Assembly: GCA_016191525.1 (NCBI GenBank)
Contig: JACPOK010000011.1
Span: 124,001 to 188,000 of the forward strand
DNA from: Burkholderiales bacterium
GTDB lineage: Bacteria > Pseudomonadota > Gammaproteobacteria > Burkholderiales > Burkholderiaceae_C
Length of the DNA stretch: 64,000 bases
Direction: 5' to 3'
A program made the position numbers and the translations under genes. The stretch's first letter is position 1, and every line of letters begins with the position of its first letter. The notes beneath the pieces are model-generated. The model worked only from the letters and a program-made list of their open reading frames with translations, made no database searches and was not told the origin of the DNA. This document shows, one piece after another, positions 46,155-54,352 of the stretch.

Positions 46155-46685
46155 ATGTGGGTATTTGGATACGGGTCTCTCATGTATGACCGCTGGCAGT
46201 CGGAATTCCAGTGCCTCGAAGTCGCACAAGCAGATCTGCCGGACCACGCTCGCGTCTTCAACAAGAAGTCGAGTGTGAATTGGGGAACGAGAACCGCTCC
46301 GGGACCTACGCTGAACGTCATTCCACTTGAAGGACGCACTTGCACGGGAATCGCCTTTCGATTTGACGACTCGCACCGGGATGCCGTGCTTGCACGCCTG
46401 ATGGCCCGTGAGGGGAAAGGATTTGAGCTTCTCAACAAGAACGTGGTGCTTGCTGACGGAACTGCAGTCAGTGCCGTGGTTCCGCTGTACCTCGGGCGGA
46501 ATGTGTTCGATACCGCAAATCCCACAGAACTCGCGATGTTGGCTGTCAACGCAGCGGGAACGTCGGGGCGATGCCGCGACTACATCGACTCTGCCTATCA
46601 GCAACTCCAACTGCTGGGCATAGAGGATCCCGCGGTCTCCGCCGTGTGGAAAGCGTTGCAGAAGGCTATTGCTGAACAACGGTGA
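46155..46685 (+). CDS. ChaC-like gamma-glutamylcyclotransferase
   Basis: A 176-residue protein with the cyclotransferase start MWVFGYGSLMYDRW and the catalytic Glu86 in MAREGKGFE; the C-terminal GTSGRCRDYIDSAYQQLQLLG matches ChaC. It would cleave gamma-glutamyl compounds such as glutathione to 5-oxoproline. First gene inside the element; its ATG overlaps the stop of the broken comM frame. The preferred start is 46155. Confidence 0.82.
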   Translation: MWVFGYGSLMYDRWQSEFQCLEVAQADLPDHARVFNKKSSVNWGTRTAPGPTLNVIPLEGRTCTGIAFRFDDSHRDAVLARLMAREGKGFELLNKNVVLADGTAVSAVVPLYLGRNVFDTANPTELAMLAVNAAGTSGRCRDYIDSAYQQLQLLGIEDPAVSAVWKALQKAIAEQR

Positions 46686-46972
46686 GGCCCGGACCCGCGC
46701 CATTTATCAGAATTACGCCTTTATGCTTATCCGTCGTTTGCTTCGGTCTTGGCCACACCCTTTTATGACTGACCATGAGCTGCGGGTGGCCTTCAATGGG
46801 AGGGCGTCTGTGAACCAAGCTATGGTCTCCGCAAACTGTACTTTCATTACACAAGTATTTGTTTTTAAATAAGATTTCAAAAATTGCCCGTGCAGTAGGC
46901 GCACCGATATCTAGATAGAGTTATGAAGAGTCTTTAAATTGATTCACATGGTTCATTTAATGCAGGTGCGAA
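46686..46972. other. 287-bp AT-rich non-coding stretch
   Basis: Markedly AT-rich for this window (for example TTGTTTTTAAATAAGATTTC near 46857), with several short open frames on both strands that lack start signals or family resemblance. It probably holds the promoter of the following 52-aa peptide/winged-helix pair. I see no terminator or clear repeat in it. Confidence 0.5.
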
Positions 46973-47131
46973 ATGAAAAAGGAAACTCTTGATGTGCTGG
47001 ATTGGTTGGCGTCCCATGCGCCAGAACTGGCGCAGCTCTTGATAGCGCTCATCCCGGTGCTCGCGTTGCTGGTGGTGGGGTATGCGCTGCACGTCATCCT
47101 CAAGTTGAACGGTCCGGGGAAAAAGAAGTGA
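46973..47131 (+). CDS. 52-residue single-pass membrane peptide
   Basis: Starts MKKETLDVLDWLASHAPE, then a hydrophobic helix (about residues 20-44: LAQLLIALIPVLALLVVGYA) and a basic tail KLNGPGKKK. One membrane span with positive-inside charge. Its TGA overlaps the GTG of the next gene (GTGA), so the two are co-translated. Unknown family; possible roles are a membrane toxin-like peptide or an anchor for the winged-helix protein. Confidence 0.6.
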   Translation: MKKETLDVLDWLASHAPELAQLLIALIPVLALLVVGYALHVILKLNGPGKKK

Positions 47132-47823
47132 TTCGCGCCATGCCCTGGTGCAGCGCGCCATCCTTACCGGTCCGGGCCGCGCTGCCGGAACTGCGGTGGG
47201 AGCCGCAGGGCGATCTGCCGGCCGCGACGTCGGCGGCGGCACTGATGCTCTACGTTGCCCTGGTGTTCACCTCCAAGACGGAACTGGACCAAAACCAGGT
47301 CTCGCGCATGGTTGCGCAGGCTTCCTACGACGATCTGGAGTTGGCGACGGGTAGATCGCGGTCGATGGTGGCTGACGGCCTGAAACGTCTGCAAAACACC
47401 GGCTTGGTGACGCCGGAGGGTTCAGCCCAGCGCCGCAGCTATGTTCTGGCGGGCCCGCACGAGCAATGGTTCAAAGTGCCCTGCAGTGCCATCGTCAAAA
47501 ACGGGGTCATCCGGCCTTTCACCACTTTCAACCTGCGCTCCAAGCACGAGCTCCACGCCTTGAAGCTCTACCTGTACTTCGCAGCAGTTCGGCCCAACAA
47601 CCAGACTTTTTCGATGGCCGCATACGAGACGATCCACGACCGCACGGGCGTGCCTGAGCGCGATATCCGCCGAGCCTTGTCACTGCTGATCTCCAGTGGG
47701 TTGCTCGTCAACATTGACCGGGAGTTCAGTCGCACGTTGAAAGTCAACGAGGCCAACAAGTACTACCTCAATGGCAGTACAGATTTCTTCCCACGGCAGC
47801 GGCCTGTCGCTGCCGCCGCATAA
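47128..47823 (+). CDS. Protein with two winged-helix-like segments
   Basis: A 231-residue protein with two helix-turn-helix-like regions, about residues 67-93 (YDDLELATGRSRSMVADGLK) and 166-192 (YETIHDRTGVPERDIRRALS). The layout resembles plasmid replication initiators or double winged-helix regulators, but I recognise no specific family. GTG at 47128 is chosen for coupling to the 52-aa peptide; ATG at 47140 is the alternative. Confidence 0.6.
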   Translation: MIRAMPWCSAPSLPVRAALPELRWEPQGDLPAATSAAALMLYVALVFTSKTELDQNQVSRMVAQASYDDLELATGRSRSMVADGLKRLQNTGLVTPEGSAQRRSYVLAGPHEQWFKVPCSAIVKNGVIRPFTTFNLRSKHELHALKLYLYFAAVRPNNQTFSMAAYETIHDRTGVPERDIRRALSLLISSGLLVNIDREFSRTLKVNEANKYYLNGSTDFFPRQRPVAAAA

Positions 47824-47839
47824 CCAAGGAGCACAAGGC

Positions 47840-48067
47840 ATGAGCATCACCGTCAAGGTCTACCTGGTTGATGGCAGCTACAGCGAGTCGCCAGCGCAAG
47901 CGTCAATCCTTGAGGAACACGACGAACTCGTACGCCAGGGCTATGGCGGCAAGCAGCTGATCCACCGCCTGATCTCCGACGACTGGGGCCCGCCGCCACG
48001 AAGCGTGGTGCTCGACGGCGTCGCTGAAGACGGACAGCGCGTGGAGATCGCCATCCACTACGACTGA
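47840..48067 (+). CDS. 75-residue protein of unknown function
   Basis: A small soluble protein (MSITVKVYLVDGSYSESPAQ ... VEDGQ-like acidic end ... VEIAIHYD) predicted mainly beta with a central helix HDELVRQGYGGKQLIHRL. A ribosome site AAGGAG-like stretch precedes ATG 47840. It lies 8 bp before the HEPN-motif gene, an arrangement that suggests a small partner or antitoxin. No family recognised. Confidence 0.6.
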   Translation: MSITVKVYLVDGSYSESPAQASILEEHDELVRQGYGGKQLIHRLISDDWGPPPRSVVLDGVAEDGQRVEIAIHYD

Positions 48068-48075
48068 CGGTGTCC

Positions 48076-48927
48076 ATGAAGTTGGTCGGCATCTACGGTT
48101 ACGACATCACTCGTCCGGTGGCGTTGCCGCGCGGCCAAGTCATCTATCCGCGAACGGCCGAAGACAGAGAGTCGGACAGGTGGTCCGCAGACCCCAATGC
48201 CTACAACCTGACTGCCGTCGTCGCTGGACAGTCACTGGAGCGGCAGTTCCTCTACAACCTGGACGCCACTTTGGCGTTCGTGGAGCAGGCCGATATCTAC
48301 CTGGGCGATGTTGTCGATGGCGACACACCGCCACATTTTCAGCAGTTCCCCGATCGGCTTGAGATGCGACGCCGACTCACGGGGCGAGGCTGCGCGGTGA
48401 TTCAGGATTGGCTCGAGCCTGCGTCGCGGGGGGAATTCATCAGGCTGTGTCTCGCGCGGCTCGAAGACCAAGCCTGGTGCGAGCGCACGCAGTTCCATCT
48501 GCTCTTGCACAAGTCCATTGAGACCTTTCGCCAACGGGACAACTTCGTCGACATCGCTTACTTCCTCTTGTTCAGCGGTTTGGAGGGGTTTGCGCGAGGC
48601 GTGGCGCCTGCACCCGTCAAGAGCACCTCCCGCGTCATCGTTCAGCTGCTTCAGAGCTACGAATTTGACGTGCTGGAAGTTCATACCGACTTGCCGCGCT
48701 CGATTCGAACCTACGCACTTCTTCGCGATGCCCTGTTCCACAACGGGCGTCTGGAGACGACGTGGCAGCGCGATGGGGAAGTTATCCCTCTCACCATCAG
48801 CGCTTATCTCTACAACCTACGCGTATTGGTCAGGCTGGTGATTCTCAAGGCCGTGGGATTCGACGATGGCCGAATCAACTGGAACTGTTGGATCGACCGC
48901 ATGCCCTTCAAGGGGCCACATCGCTAA
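48076..48927 (+). CDS. HEPN-motif protein (possible RNase effector)
   Basis: A 283-residue protein whose C-terminal half is helical and contains LLRDALFHNGR: Arg217-x4-His222, the R-x4-6-H signature of HEPN ribonucleases. Upstream helices (FHLLLHKSIETFRQRDNFVDIAYFLLFSGLEGF, in part) fit a HEPN bundle. The N-terminal 120 residues are unrelated to anything I recognise. In-frame GTG at 48070 is an alternative start. Tail to tail with the SIR2 gene, 3 bp apart. Confidence 0.6.
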   Translation: MKLVGIYGYDITRPVALPRGQVIYPRTAEDRESDRWSADPNAYNLTAVVAGQSLERQFLYNLDATLAFVEQADIYLGDVVDGDTPPHFQQFPDRLEMRRRLTGRGCAVIQDWLEPASRGEFIRLCLARLEDQAWCERTQFHLLLHKSIETFRQRDNFVDIAYFLLFSGLEGFARGVAPAPVKSTSRVIVQLLQSYEFDVLEVHTDLPRSIRTYALLRDALFHNGRLETTWQRDGEVIPLTISAYLYNLRVLVRLVILKAVGFDDGRINWNCWIDRMPFKGPHR

Positions 48928-48930
48928 CTG

Positions 48931-50682
48931 CTACCACCCCCAGCCCAGGCGGCCCACGAACTCCTCCAGGCTTGCGACATTCTTGGCCGCCAGGTGAGGC
49001 GCCTTGGCCACCAGGCCGGTTGTGACAAATGCCGATCCCGCGCCTTCCTTCTCCAGGCTGATCTTGATCTCATCGGCAATTCGCTGGAAGTTGCCTTTGC
49101 GCCAGCCGAACGAGCCAGGGAGCGTCCAGTAGCGGCCATCGAGCTCCACTATGGGGGCCGCGTACGCCAGCGACGTCAGGACCTCGAACCAGTCGAACGT
49201 CAGCTGGAATGCATCTTCCGACTCGAAACTGCGCGAGAACATGGGCGTCATCACTTCTGTCAGCCGATCCTGCAAGGGCGTGTGATGGTTTTGCAGCTCG
49301 GGGATGAGCTTGATCAGGTCCATATTGCGGTCCATCATGGCCCAGGCCGGGAAGGCATCTACTCCGCGCAGGTCTGCCTGGCCATCGCGAACCAGATGCG
49401 CGTTGAACAGGTGTTGCAGGGTCTGCCAGCGGCGCCGAGACGCGGCCCCAACGCCGAAGGCGTACCAAAGCAGCGAGGCGGGATAGCGCTGCAAAGCAAG
49501 CCAGGCCGTCCGACCGTTGGAGCCGCGCAGCGTCGCGAGCTTCCTGAGGGCCCGGCACCACTCCTCTACTTGCTCGCCCTCGGCCCACTGGCCGGCGACG
49601 AACGCCATATGCATGACTGTCGTCATGGCCGACTCGGCCGTCCGTAGCCGTTTGAGGAGGCCATCGGCGTCAACCTGCGAGGCCACGTCCGCCAGCACCG
49701 ATTTGGCCAAGGTGTCGGCAGTCCGCCCCACTTCGGCCGAAATCAGGTCCGTGAGCGAAATGCGGTACTTCGGTTCTGAAAGGTAGCGCTTGAGCGTCGC
49801 CACTGCGGCCTCGGTGGACAGCGGGTGCGGCCGGTCGAATTCCTCCAGGGATTGAACCTTCGACAGCAGATCGGTGAAGAAGTTATCCGCATCTGCGACC
49901 TTGACAGGGATGGCACCGCGATGGGCAATCAGCTTGAGCGCCTTGTCCGCGGGATCGCCCCGGCTGGTCCAGTAGGTAGAAAAGCGCCGTGTTGGAGCGC
50001 GCGTGATGGCGGCACGCAGGGCTTCGTCCCATTCCGCGGACCAGCCCGCCACGATCAACCCGAACTCGTCGAAAACCCGGTCCAGCAGCTTGTTTATGGC
50101 CTCCGGGTACGCGGCCAGCTCTTCCGGCGTATTGCGGATTCGGGTGTCCAGGTAGTCGCCGTGGATCTTGATCACGGCACACGCCGTGTGGACCAGCGGC
50201 AGCGCGCCCTCGATGTGATCAGGCGAGCTGAGCACAACCGGCTGGATTCCCACATCATGCAGCGCCGTCTCTTGGAGCCGGTCGAAGTTGGTCATCAGGA
50301 TCACGCGGATGTAGCCGCGTTTGACCAATTCGGCGATCGCCCGATGGGTTGCCGTGGGCGTCTTGGCACCTTCTTCGCGCTCCTGCTCGGTGGGCTCCCA
50401 GTAGCTTCGAAGCAGCTGTTGGCGCTCCGCGGGGGTTTTGGCGACTGCATCGAGCAATTCCGAGTAGTCAGGCTCCTTGCCCATCCGGGTACGGTACCAG
50501 GCGGCCGGATCAGGCTCGCAATCAGCCTTGGCGAGCGCAGCCACCTTACGCACGAGCTCAATGGTGATTTCCCAGCCGGTGGGGATTCGCGCGGGCCGGG
50601 ACACCCCAGAGCCGAGCATCACGGCGAATACGCCCTTGTTGGCGTGCATCGAGAAAGCCAGCGAGCTGATCGGATCAATCAT
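48931..50682 (-). CDS. SIR2-domain protein, probable NAD-consuming defence effector
   Basis: A 583-residue protein. The N-terminal SIR2 fold (about 10-270) has the nucleotide site LGSGVSRPARIPTGWE (23-38), TNFD (131-134) and the catalytic His174 in KIHGDYLD, all intact. The C-terminal 300 residues are helical and unassigned. Proteins with N-terminal SIR2 and a large unknown sensor region are common in anti-phage islands, where SIR2 depletes NAD+. ATG at 50682 begins at MIDPISSLAFSMHANKG; a longer frame upstream is Arg-rich and rejected. Confidence 0.78.
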   Translation of the reverse strand: MIDPISSLAFSMHANKGVFAVMLGSGVSRPARIPTGWEITIELVRKVAALAKADCEPDPAAWYRTRMGKEPDYSELLDAVAKTPAERQQLLRSYWEPTEQEREEGAKTPTATHRAIAELVKRGYIRVILMTNFDRLQETALHDVGIQPVVLSSPDHIEGALPLVHTACAVIKIHGDYLDTRIRNTPEELAAYPEAINKLLDRVFDEFGLIVAGWSAEWDEALRAAITRAPTRRFSTYWTSRGDPADKALKLIAHRGAIPVKVADADNFFTDLLSKVQSLEEFDRPHPLSTEAAVATLKRYLSEPKYRISLTDLISAEVGRTADTLAKSVLADVASQVDADGLLKRLRTAESAMTTVMHMAFVAGQWAEGEQVEEWCRALRKLATLRGSNGRTAWLALQRYPASLLWYAFGVGAASRRRWQTLQHLFNAHLVRDGQADLRGVDAFPAWAMMDRNMDLIKLIPELQNHHTPLQDRLTEVMTPMFSRSFESEDAFQLTFDWFEVLTSLAYAAPIVELDGRYWTLPGSFGWRKGNFQRIADEIKISLEKEGAGSAFVTTGLVAKAPHLAAKNVASLEEFVGRLGWGW

Positions 50683-50941
50683 GGCAAGTATCCAGAGCCG
50701 TAATCCGTTGATTTTCCTCGACCCGGCACGGCGCAATCCGGCGATGTCGTACGCGGGCGTGCGCACGGCGCCCATCCGGCGTAAACTTGCGCCAGGCGTC
50801 CGCCTGAGCTTCGAGCGGCTCATAAAAGACAAGCTGCTACTGCAGCGAATGAATTTTCGGATTTTTTTCCTTCCCATGCGTGTTCGCATTGCGCAGGACG
50901 GTTAAGCGCTCGAACGTCCTGTGTCTATTCAGGAGCACCGC

Positions 50942-52093
50942 ATGCGTGTTGACGTTTCCGCTATTTCTTTTGCGATTCGCAGCCAGACGGCAGCAACGCC
51001 TCATCCCATCAAACTGAGCCATGCGCAGCAATGCGTCGCCGCAGCTTTGGGCCACAACAGTCTTGCGTCACTGCAGGCGTCGCAAGATGCCGGCGCCGCG
51101 CTGGACCTGGACAGTCATGTCGTGCTGGACCCAGCCCTGCTCGAGGCAAGGGCTGGCGCACTGGGCGTCAGCATGCCGGTCGGCGAGTTGCTCGCCCTTG
51201 TCACTGCCAGCCTCAGGCATCAACTGCACGGAATCGACATTCACGCATCGCTTGACGAATGCGAAGACGCCATCCGCAACGCCATGAACAACCGGGCGTT
51301 GAACGACGAGCAGGTTGCTGGGGAGCTAGCGACCGTCAACAGCGATGGGCTAGACGAGGTCTATCTGCCCGTCGACATCCCTTGGGATCAAGTACCGTCC
51401 GACGGCAAGCCACTGGAGATCGCCGTCGAGGGCCACATCAGCATGAACATCGACGACGAGCGCCCCTACTGGGGCCACAAAGTTGATGTGAGCGCAATGC
51501 TCGAGGTAAGCCACCCGGCCACGGCCGTTTGGCAAGCGACGTTGCACATCAGCAGCGCTCGACTGAATCGGCCGGGAGACGATGACGATCGCGACGAACC
51601 TGCGCTGATTTCATTGGAGCAGGCATTGGTCGAAGAACTCGACGTGAGTTGGGAAGAAGCCGACTTGCTCGTCGATGCCCCCATGCATGAAACCGCTAGC
51701 GAGGATGGGTTGGTATACAGCTACATCTTTGATTTCAGTCGTCTGGATTTGCCCGCTCGCCTTCAACGCAAGATCACGAAGAAAGCTGGTTCTCTGCAGT
51801 TCGAGGTCCAGCCCTCGTTTCGTGAGCGACTCCACGGCTCGCAAACCTCGCAACAGCGTCACTACGTTCACGGTGATCAACACGAGATCGAGCCATTGAA
51901 GTTTTTCTGTTTGAACTGCGACGCGTTTTTTGAAGTTTCGCATGTCGCGCTGGCCCATCCTGCCGATCAAGGCGCCGCATACGCCGAGAGTCTGAGGCGA
52001 TGGAACAGACGGCCCGGCCGCAGCAAACTGAACTTCCGGCGGCCCGCCAGTCCGCGCAATGCATTTGCACCTCAGAACACAGGCACCAAGTAA
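50942..52093 (+). CDS. Unknown 383-residue protein with a C-terminal C2H2-like site
   Basis: N-terminal helix pair IKLSHAQQCVAAALGHNSLASLQAS resembles a short module at the start of several unrelated mobile-element proteins. The middle is acidic and beta-rich. Near the end C-L-N-C (323-326) with His334 and His339 (CLNCDAFFEVSHVALAH) could bind zinc. RBS AGGAG lies 8 bp before ATG 50942. Stands alone between two minus-strand genes. No function assigned. Confidence 0.55.
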   Translation: MRVDVSAISFAIRSQTAATPHPIKLSHAQQCVAAALGHNSLASLQASQDAGAALDLDSHVVLDPALLEARAGALGVSMPVGELLALVTASLRHQLHGIDIHASLDECEDAIRNAMNNRALNDEQVAGELATVNSDGLDEVYLPVDIPWDQVPSDGKPLEIAVEGHISMNIDDERPYWGHKVDVSAMLEVSHPATAVWQATLHISSARLNRPGDDDDRDEPALISLEQALVEELDVSWEEADLLVDAPMHETASEDGLVYSYIFDFSRLDLPARLQRKITKKAGSLQFEVQPSFRERLHGSQTSQQRHYVHGDQHEIEPLKFFCLNCDAFFEVSHVALAHPADQGAAYAESLRRWNRRPGRSKLNFRRPASPRNAFAPQNTGTK

Positions 52094-52176
52094 CCGCCGC
52101 GTACTAGGCGTGCGTCCCTCTTCTGGTTTTCCAGACACTTCAATCTTGCCTAGAGGTCTGCAGCCGCGTCGGAAAG

Positions 52177-53673
52177 TTAGTCGCCCACCTCCGGTCCGAA
52201 CGCCAATGCCAGACGCTGCCGGGATGCACGACGGGCCTGCATCAAAAGGCCTGTCGCGCCCGCGCTCTCCAAGGGCGAACCCATGAAATAGTCGAACAGG
52301 ATGGCGGACGTGCCCGGATTCTTGTTGCGCGCGACGGCCGTTTCGAGTAACTGCGCGAGGTCGATCTGGCCCTTCTTCACCGCGTTGGAAAGCCGCTCAA
52401 AGGTGATGATCGACATAGTGAAGATATTCTCCAACGGCAGATTTCGCCGCGATTCGTCGTCGGGAAAGTCAAGCTGCTGGCCTGGGTAGAGCCGCACCAG
52501 TTGATCGCCACTGCCCAGGCCCAACTCCCGGCTGGTTACGACGATCAGGTAGTCCTGATCGGCAGCAGCGCACTGCGGCAGCGGACTGTCGGCTCCCCGT
52601 ATGTCGCTCCCCACCTTCCAACCCTGTTTGAAGGCCTCGCGTACACGCTTGGTCTTGTTGAAAGTCTGTATTTCGTTGTCCGTGAGAAGTACGTCATCGC
52701 CAAAGAGCGCCATCTTGGCTTCGACCATAACGTTGCAGTGTCCGAACGGAATTACGGCTTCAACCTTAGTTGCATTCACGCCGGCAATGGCTTCGTATTC
52801 GGTTTCGGTCACGCAGTTTGGCGACATGGCTTGCGCCAGTTCCATCACGTAGTCTTCAAACAGCCTGCTGAAAGGCCTTGTGTACTTCTCACCGAGACGG
52901 GCCAGCCGCAGATGAACGATCTCCTCCAGGCCGCGGGCGACCACCATGCGCTGCCAAGGCGCGAAATCGCCGCCCCGTGTCTTGAAGAATGGGTACCGCT
53001 TCAAGTGCGGAAACTCGTAGAGTTCCTGGCGCACTGAAGGCTGCTCAACTCGCTCGTCGACCCGCAGCGCGCGGCGCAAAGCCGGCAGGTCCAGTGCAAT
53101 GAGATTCCAGAAGACGTCGATGCTCGCCCCATAGGCGGGGCGCAGGGGCCCGAAGAAGTCCCGTGGAACCACTTGGCGCCCGTCGAGCAGCGCCGCGACC
53201 ACACTGAAGGCCAGGTCCATAAAGTGCTCCGGGGACAAGCCCAACTCTTGCACAAACTGACGGCGCGATGCATTGTTCGCGTCCGTTCTGGCCACCAGCG
53301 CCGGCCACCGCAGAAATCCCCAGCCTTGCGGCCGCTGGAAGTCGAACTGCGGGAAGTGCGACCGCATCATCAGGTAGATCGGCGGCTTCTTGGCCAGGTA
53401 GTCCTTGCCGATCAGCTCCTGTACCCCGCCGCGCAGCCGCTCGAATTCTTCGTCAGTGATCCGCCGGCCGATGCGAATGCGCGTTTGCTCGTCGCGCAGA
53501 GCCCATTTCACGATCAGCAGGATGTTCCACGGCAGGACGGCCATCTCCGTCGGCAGATCAACATTTTCCTTCCAAAGCAGACGCAACGCGGCATCTGCGA
53601 TGGATGCTGCGCTGTAGCGCCGGATTTCCTGAAAAATGAGGCGTTGCAGTTCGGAAGGGTTGAGGTTGCTCAC
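52177..53673 (-). CDS. Large protein with a PD-(D/E)XK nuclease motif
   Basis: A 498-residue protein. The segment FEDYVMELAQAM (Glu274), then VEAVIPFGHCNVMVEAK with Glu305 and E318-A-K320, reads as the E...D/E-x(n)-E-x-K core of PD-(D/E)XK nucleases. The N-terminal 250 residues are helical and unassigned. Such single-gene nucleases are frequent in defence islands, often acting as stand-alone abortive or restriction-like effectors. Upstream lies a cupin gene on the same strand. Confidence 0.6.
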   Translation of the reverse strand: MSNLNPSELQRLIFQEIRRYSAASIADAALRLLWKENVDLPTEMAVLPWNILLIVKWALRDEQTRIRIGRRITDEEFERLRGGVQELIGKDYLAKKPPIYLMMRSHFPQFDFQRPQGWGFLRWPALVARTDANNASRRQFVQELGLSPEHFMDLAFSVVAALLDGRQVVPRDFFGPLRPAYGASIDVFWNLIALDLPALRRALRVDERVEQPSVRQELYEFPHLKRYPFFKTRGGDFAPWQRMVVARGLEEIVHLRLARLGEKYTRPFSRLFEDYVMELAQAMSPNCVTETEYEAIAGVNATKVEAVIPFGHCNVMVEAKMALFGDDVLLTDNEIQTFNKTKRVREAFKQGWKVGSDIRGADSPLPQCAAADQDYLIVVTSRELGLGSGDQLVRLYPGQQLDFPDDESRRNLPLENIFTMSIITFERLSNAVKKGQIDLAQLLETAVARNKNPGTSAILFDYFMGSPLESAGATGLLMQARRASRQRLALAFGPEVGD

Positions 53674-53727
53674 CGCTCAATGCTACGGCGGAGCGCGCTG
53701 CGCCCCGCGCAATCGTGAGCCGCTACG

Positions 53728-54153
53728 TCAATCCGGAAGTTGCGAAACCCAGCGCAATGTCAGGATCGTCGCGGGCTGAATTCCAAACGAGCGGTGGAAA
53801 ATGCCTTTGCCCCAGATGACGAAATCGCCAGTGTCGCGCAGCACATGGACGCTTGTTTCTTTCGACTCGAAGGTGTCCGCGCAGGAAAACTCGATCCTGA
53901 ATTCGCTGGGCGGCCCGACCAGGATGCAGATGCTTCGGCCTTCGCTGACCGGCTTGACCTCTCCGTTGGGGTGCCCGGCCGGATGGTTGAACCACTTCAC
54001 GTGCGGTCCGGCCGACAAGACATCTCCATGCACGTGACGCAGGTCCGCAGAGCCCGACTTGCACCAGTCGCTGAAACCGATGAACCAGCCCGTGCCTTGC
54101 GTGTCTGTGGCGCTGGCATTACCGAACTCGATGTCTTTTGGTTTGGAATGCAT
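53728..54153 (-). CDS. Cupin-like small protein
   Basis: A 141-residue beta-rich protein: GTGWFIGFSDW, VKWFNHPAGHPNGEVKP and SICILVGPPSEFRIEF, then RDTGDFVIWGKGIFH. This is the pattern of a small cupin family sometimes mislabelled signal peptidase I; there is no peptidase motif. Metal-binding His/Glu residues are partly present. Precedes the PD-(D/E)XK gene by 54 bp on the same strand. Confidence 0.6.
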   Translation of the reverse strand: MHSKPKDIEFGNASATDTQGTGWFIGFSDWCKSGSADLRHVHGDVLSAGPHVKWFNHPAGHPNGEVKPVSEGRSICILVGPPSEFRIEFSCADTFESKETSVHVLRDTGDFVIWGKGIFHRSFGIQPATILTLRWVSQLPD

Positions 54154-54225
54154 GGCGAGAGCCTATCGGATTGCACCCTGTGCCCACCCAATTTGGCACG
54201 AGGGCAGCCGCGAACAAGCGTTAGC

Positions 54226-54268
54226 GCGAATTAGTCAAAACGGTAATTATCTGGTTTGACTAATTCGC
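54226..54268. repeat. 14-bp perfect inverted repeat with 15-bp spacer
   Basis: GCGAATTAGTCAAA at 54226-54239 and TTTGACTAATTCGC at 54255-54268. A 14-bp perfect match by chance is very unlikely. It lies in the AT-rich 199-bp divergent spacer between the cupin gene and the 596-aa gene. Could be an operator, a recombinase core site or a palindromic element end; no T-run follows, so not a terminator. Confidence 0.8.
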
Positions 54269-54319
54269 ACCAAATCTCTCTCGCTGCCGGCACCTGCAGG
54301 GGCGACGCGGCTCTCCCGA

Positions 54320-54341
54320 CAGTAAACTCTTAGTTTTACTG
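54320..54341. promoter_or_regulatory. Small inverted repeat close to the 596-aa gene start
   Basis: CAGTAAA, 8-bp spacer, TTTACTG, ending 11 bp before the GTG start at 54353. It is a candidate operator that may work with the larger palindrome upstream. No clear -35/-10 pair is visible. Confidence 0.4.
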
Positions 54342-54352
54342 AACCGCACTGG

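Noticed and set aside
46669..46872. 67-aa frame across the AT-rich gap
   Set aside because: No ribosome site, mixed composition, no family; likely chance in an AT-rich promoter region.
48931..50889. 652-aa version of the SIR2 protein
   Set aside because: The first 69 residues are basic low-complexity; SIR2 family homology begins at MIDPISSLAF (50682).
54215..54270. Possible integron attC site (GTTAGCG next to an inverted repeat)
   Set aside because: The core GTTAGCG does not match GTTRRRY, and no integrase or second core box is present; the palindrome is better read as operator or recombination site.
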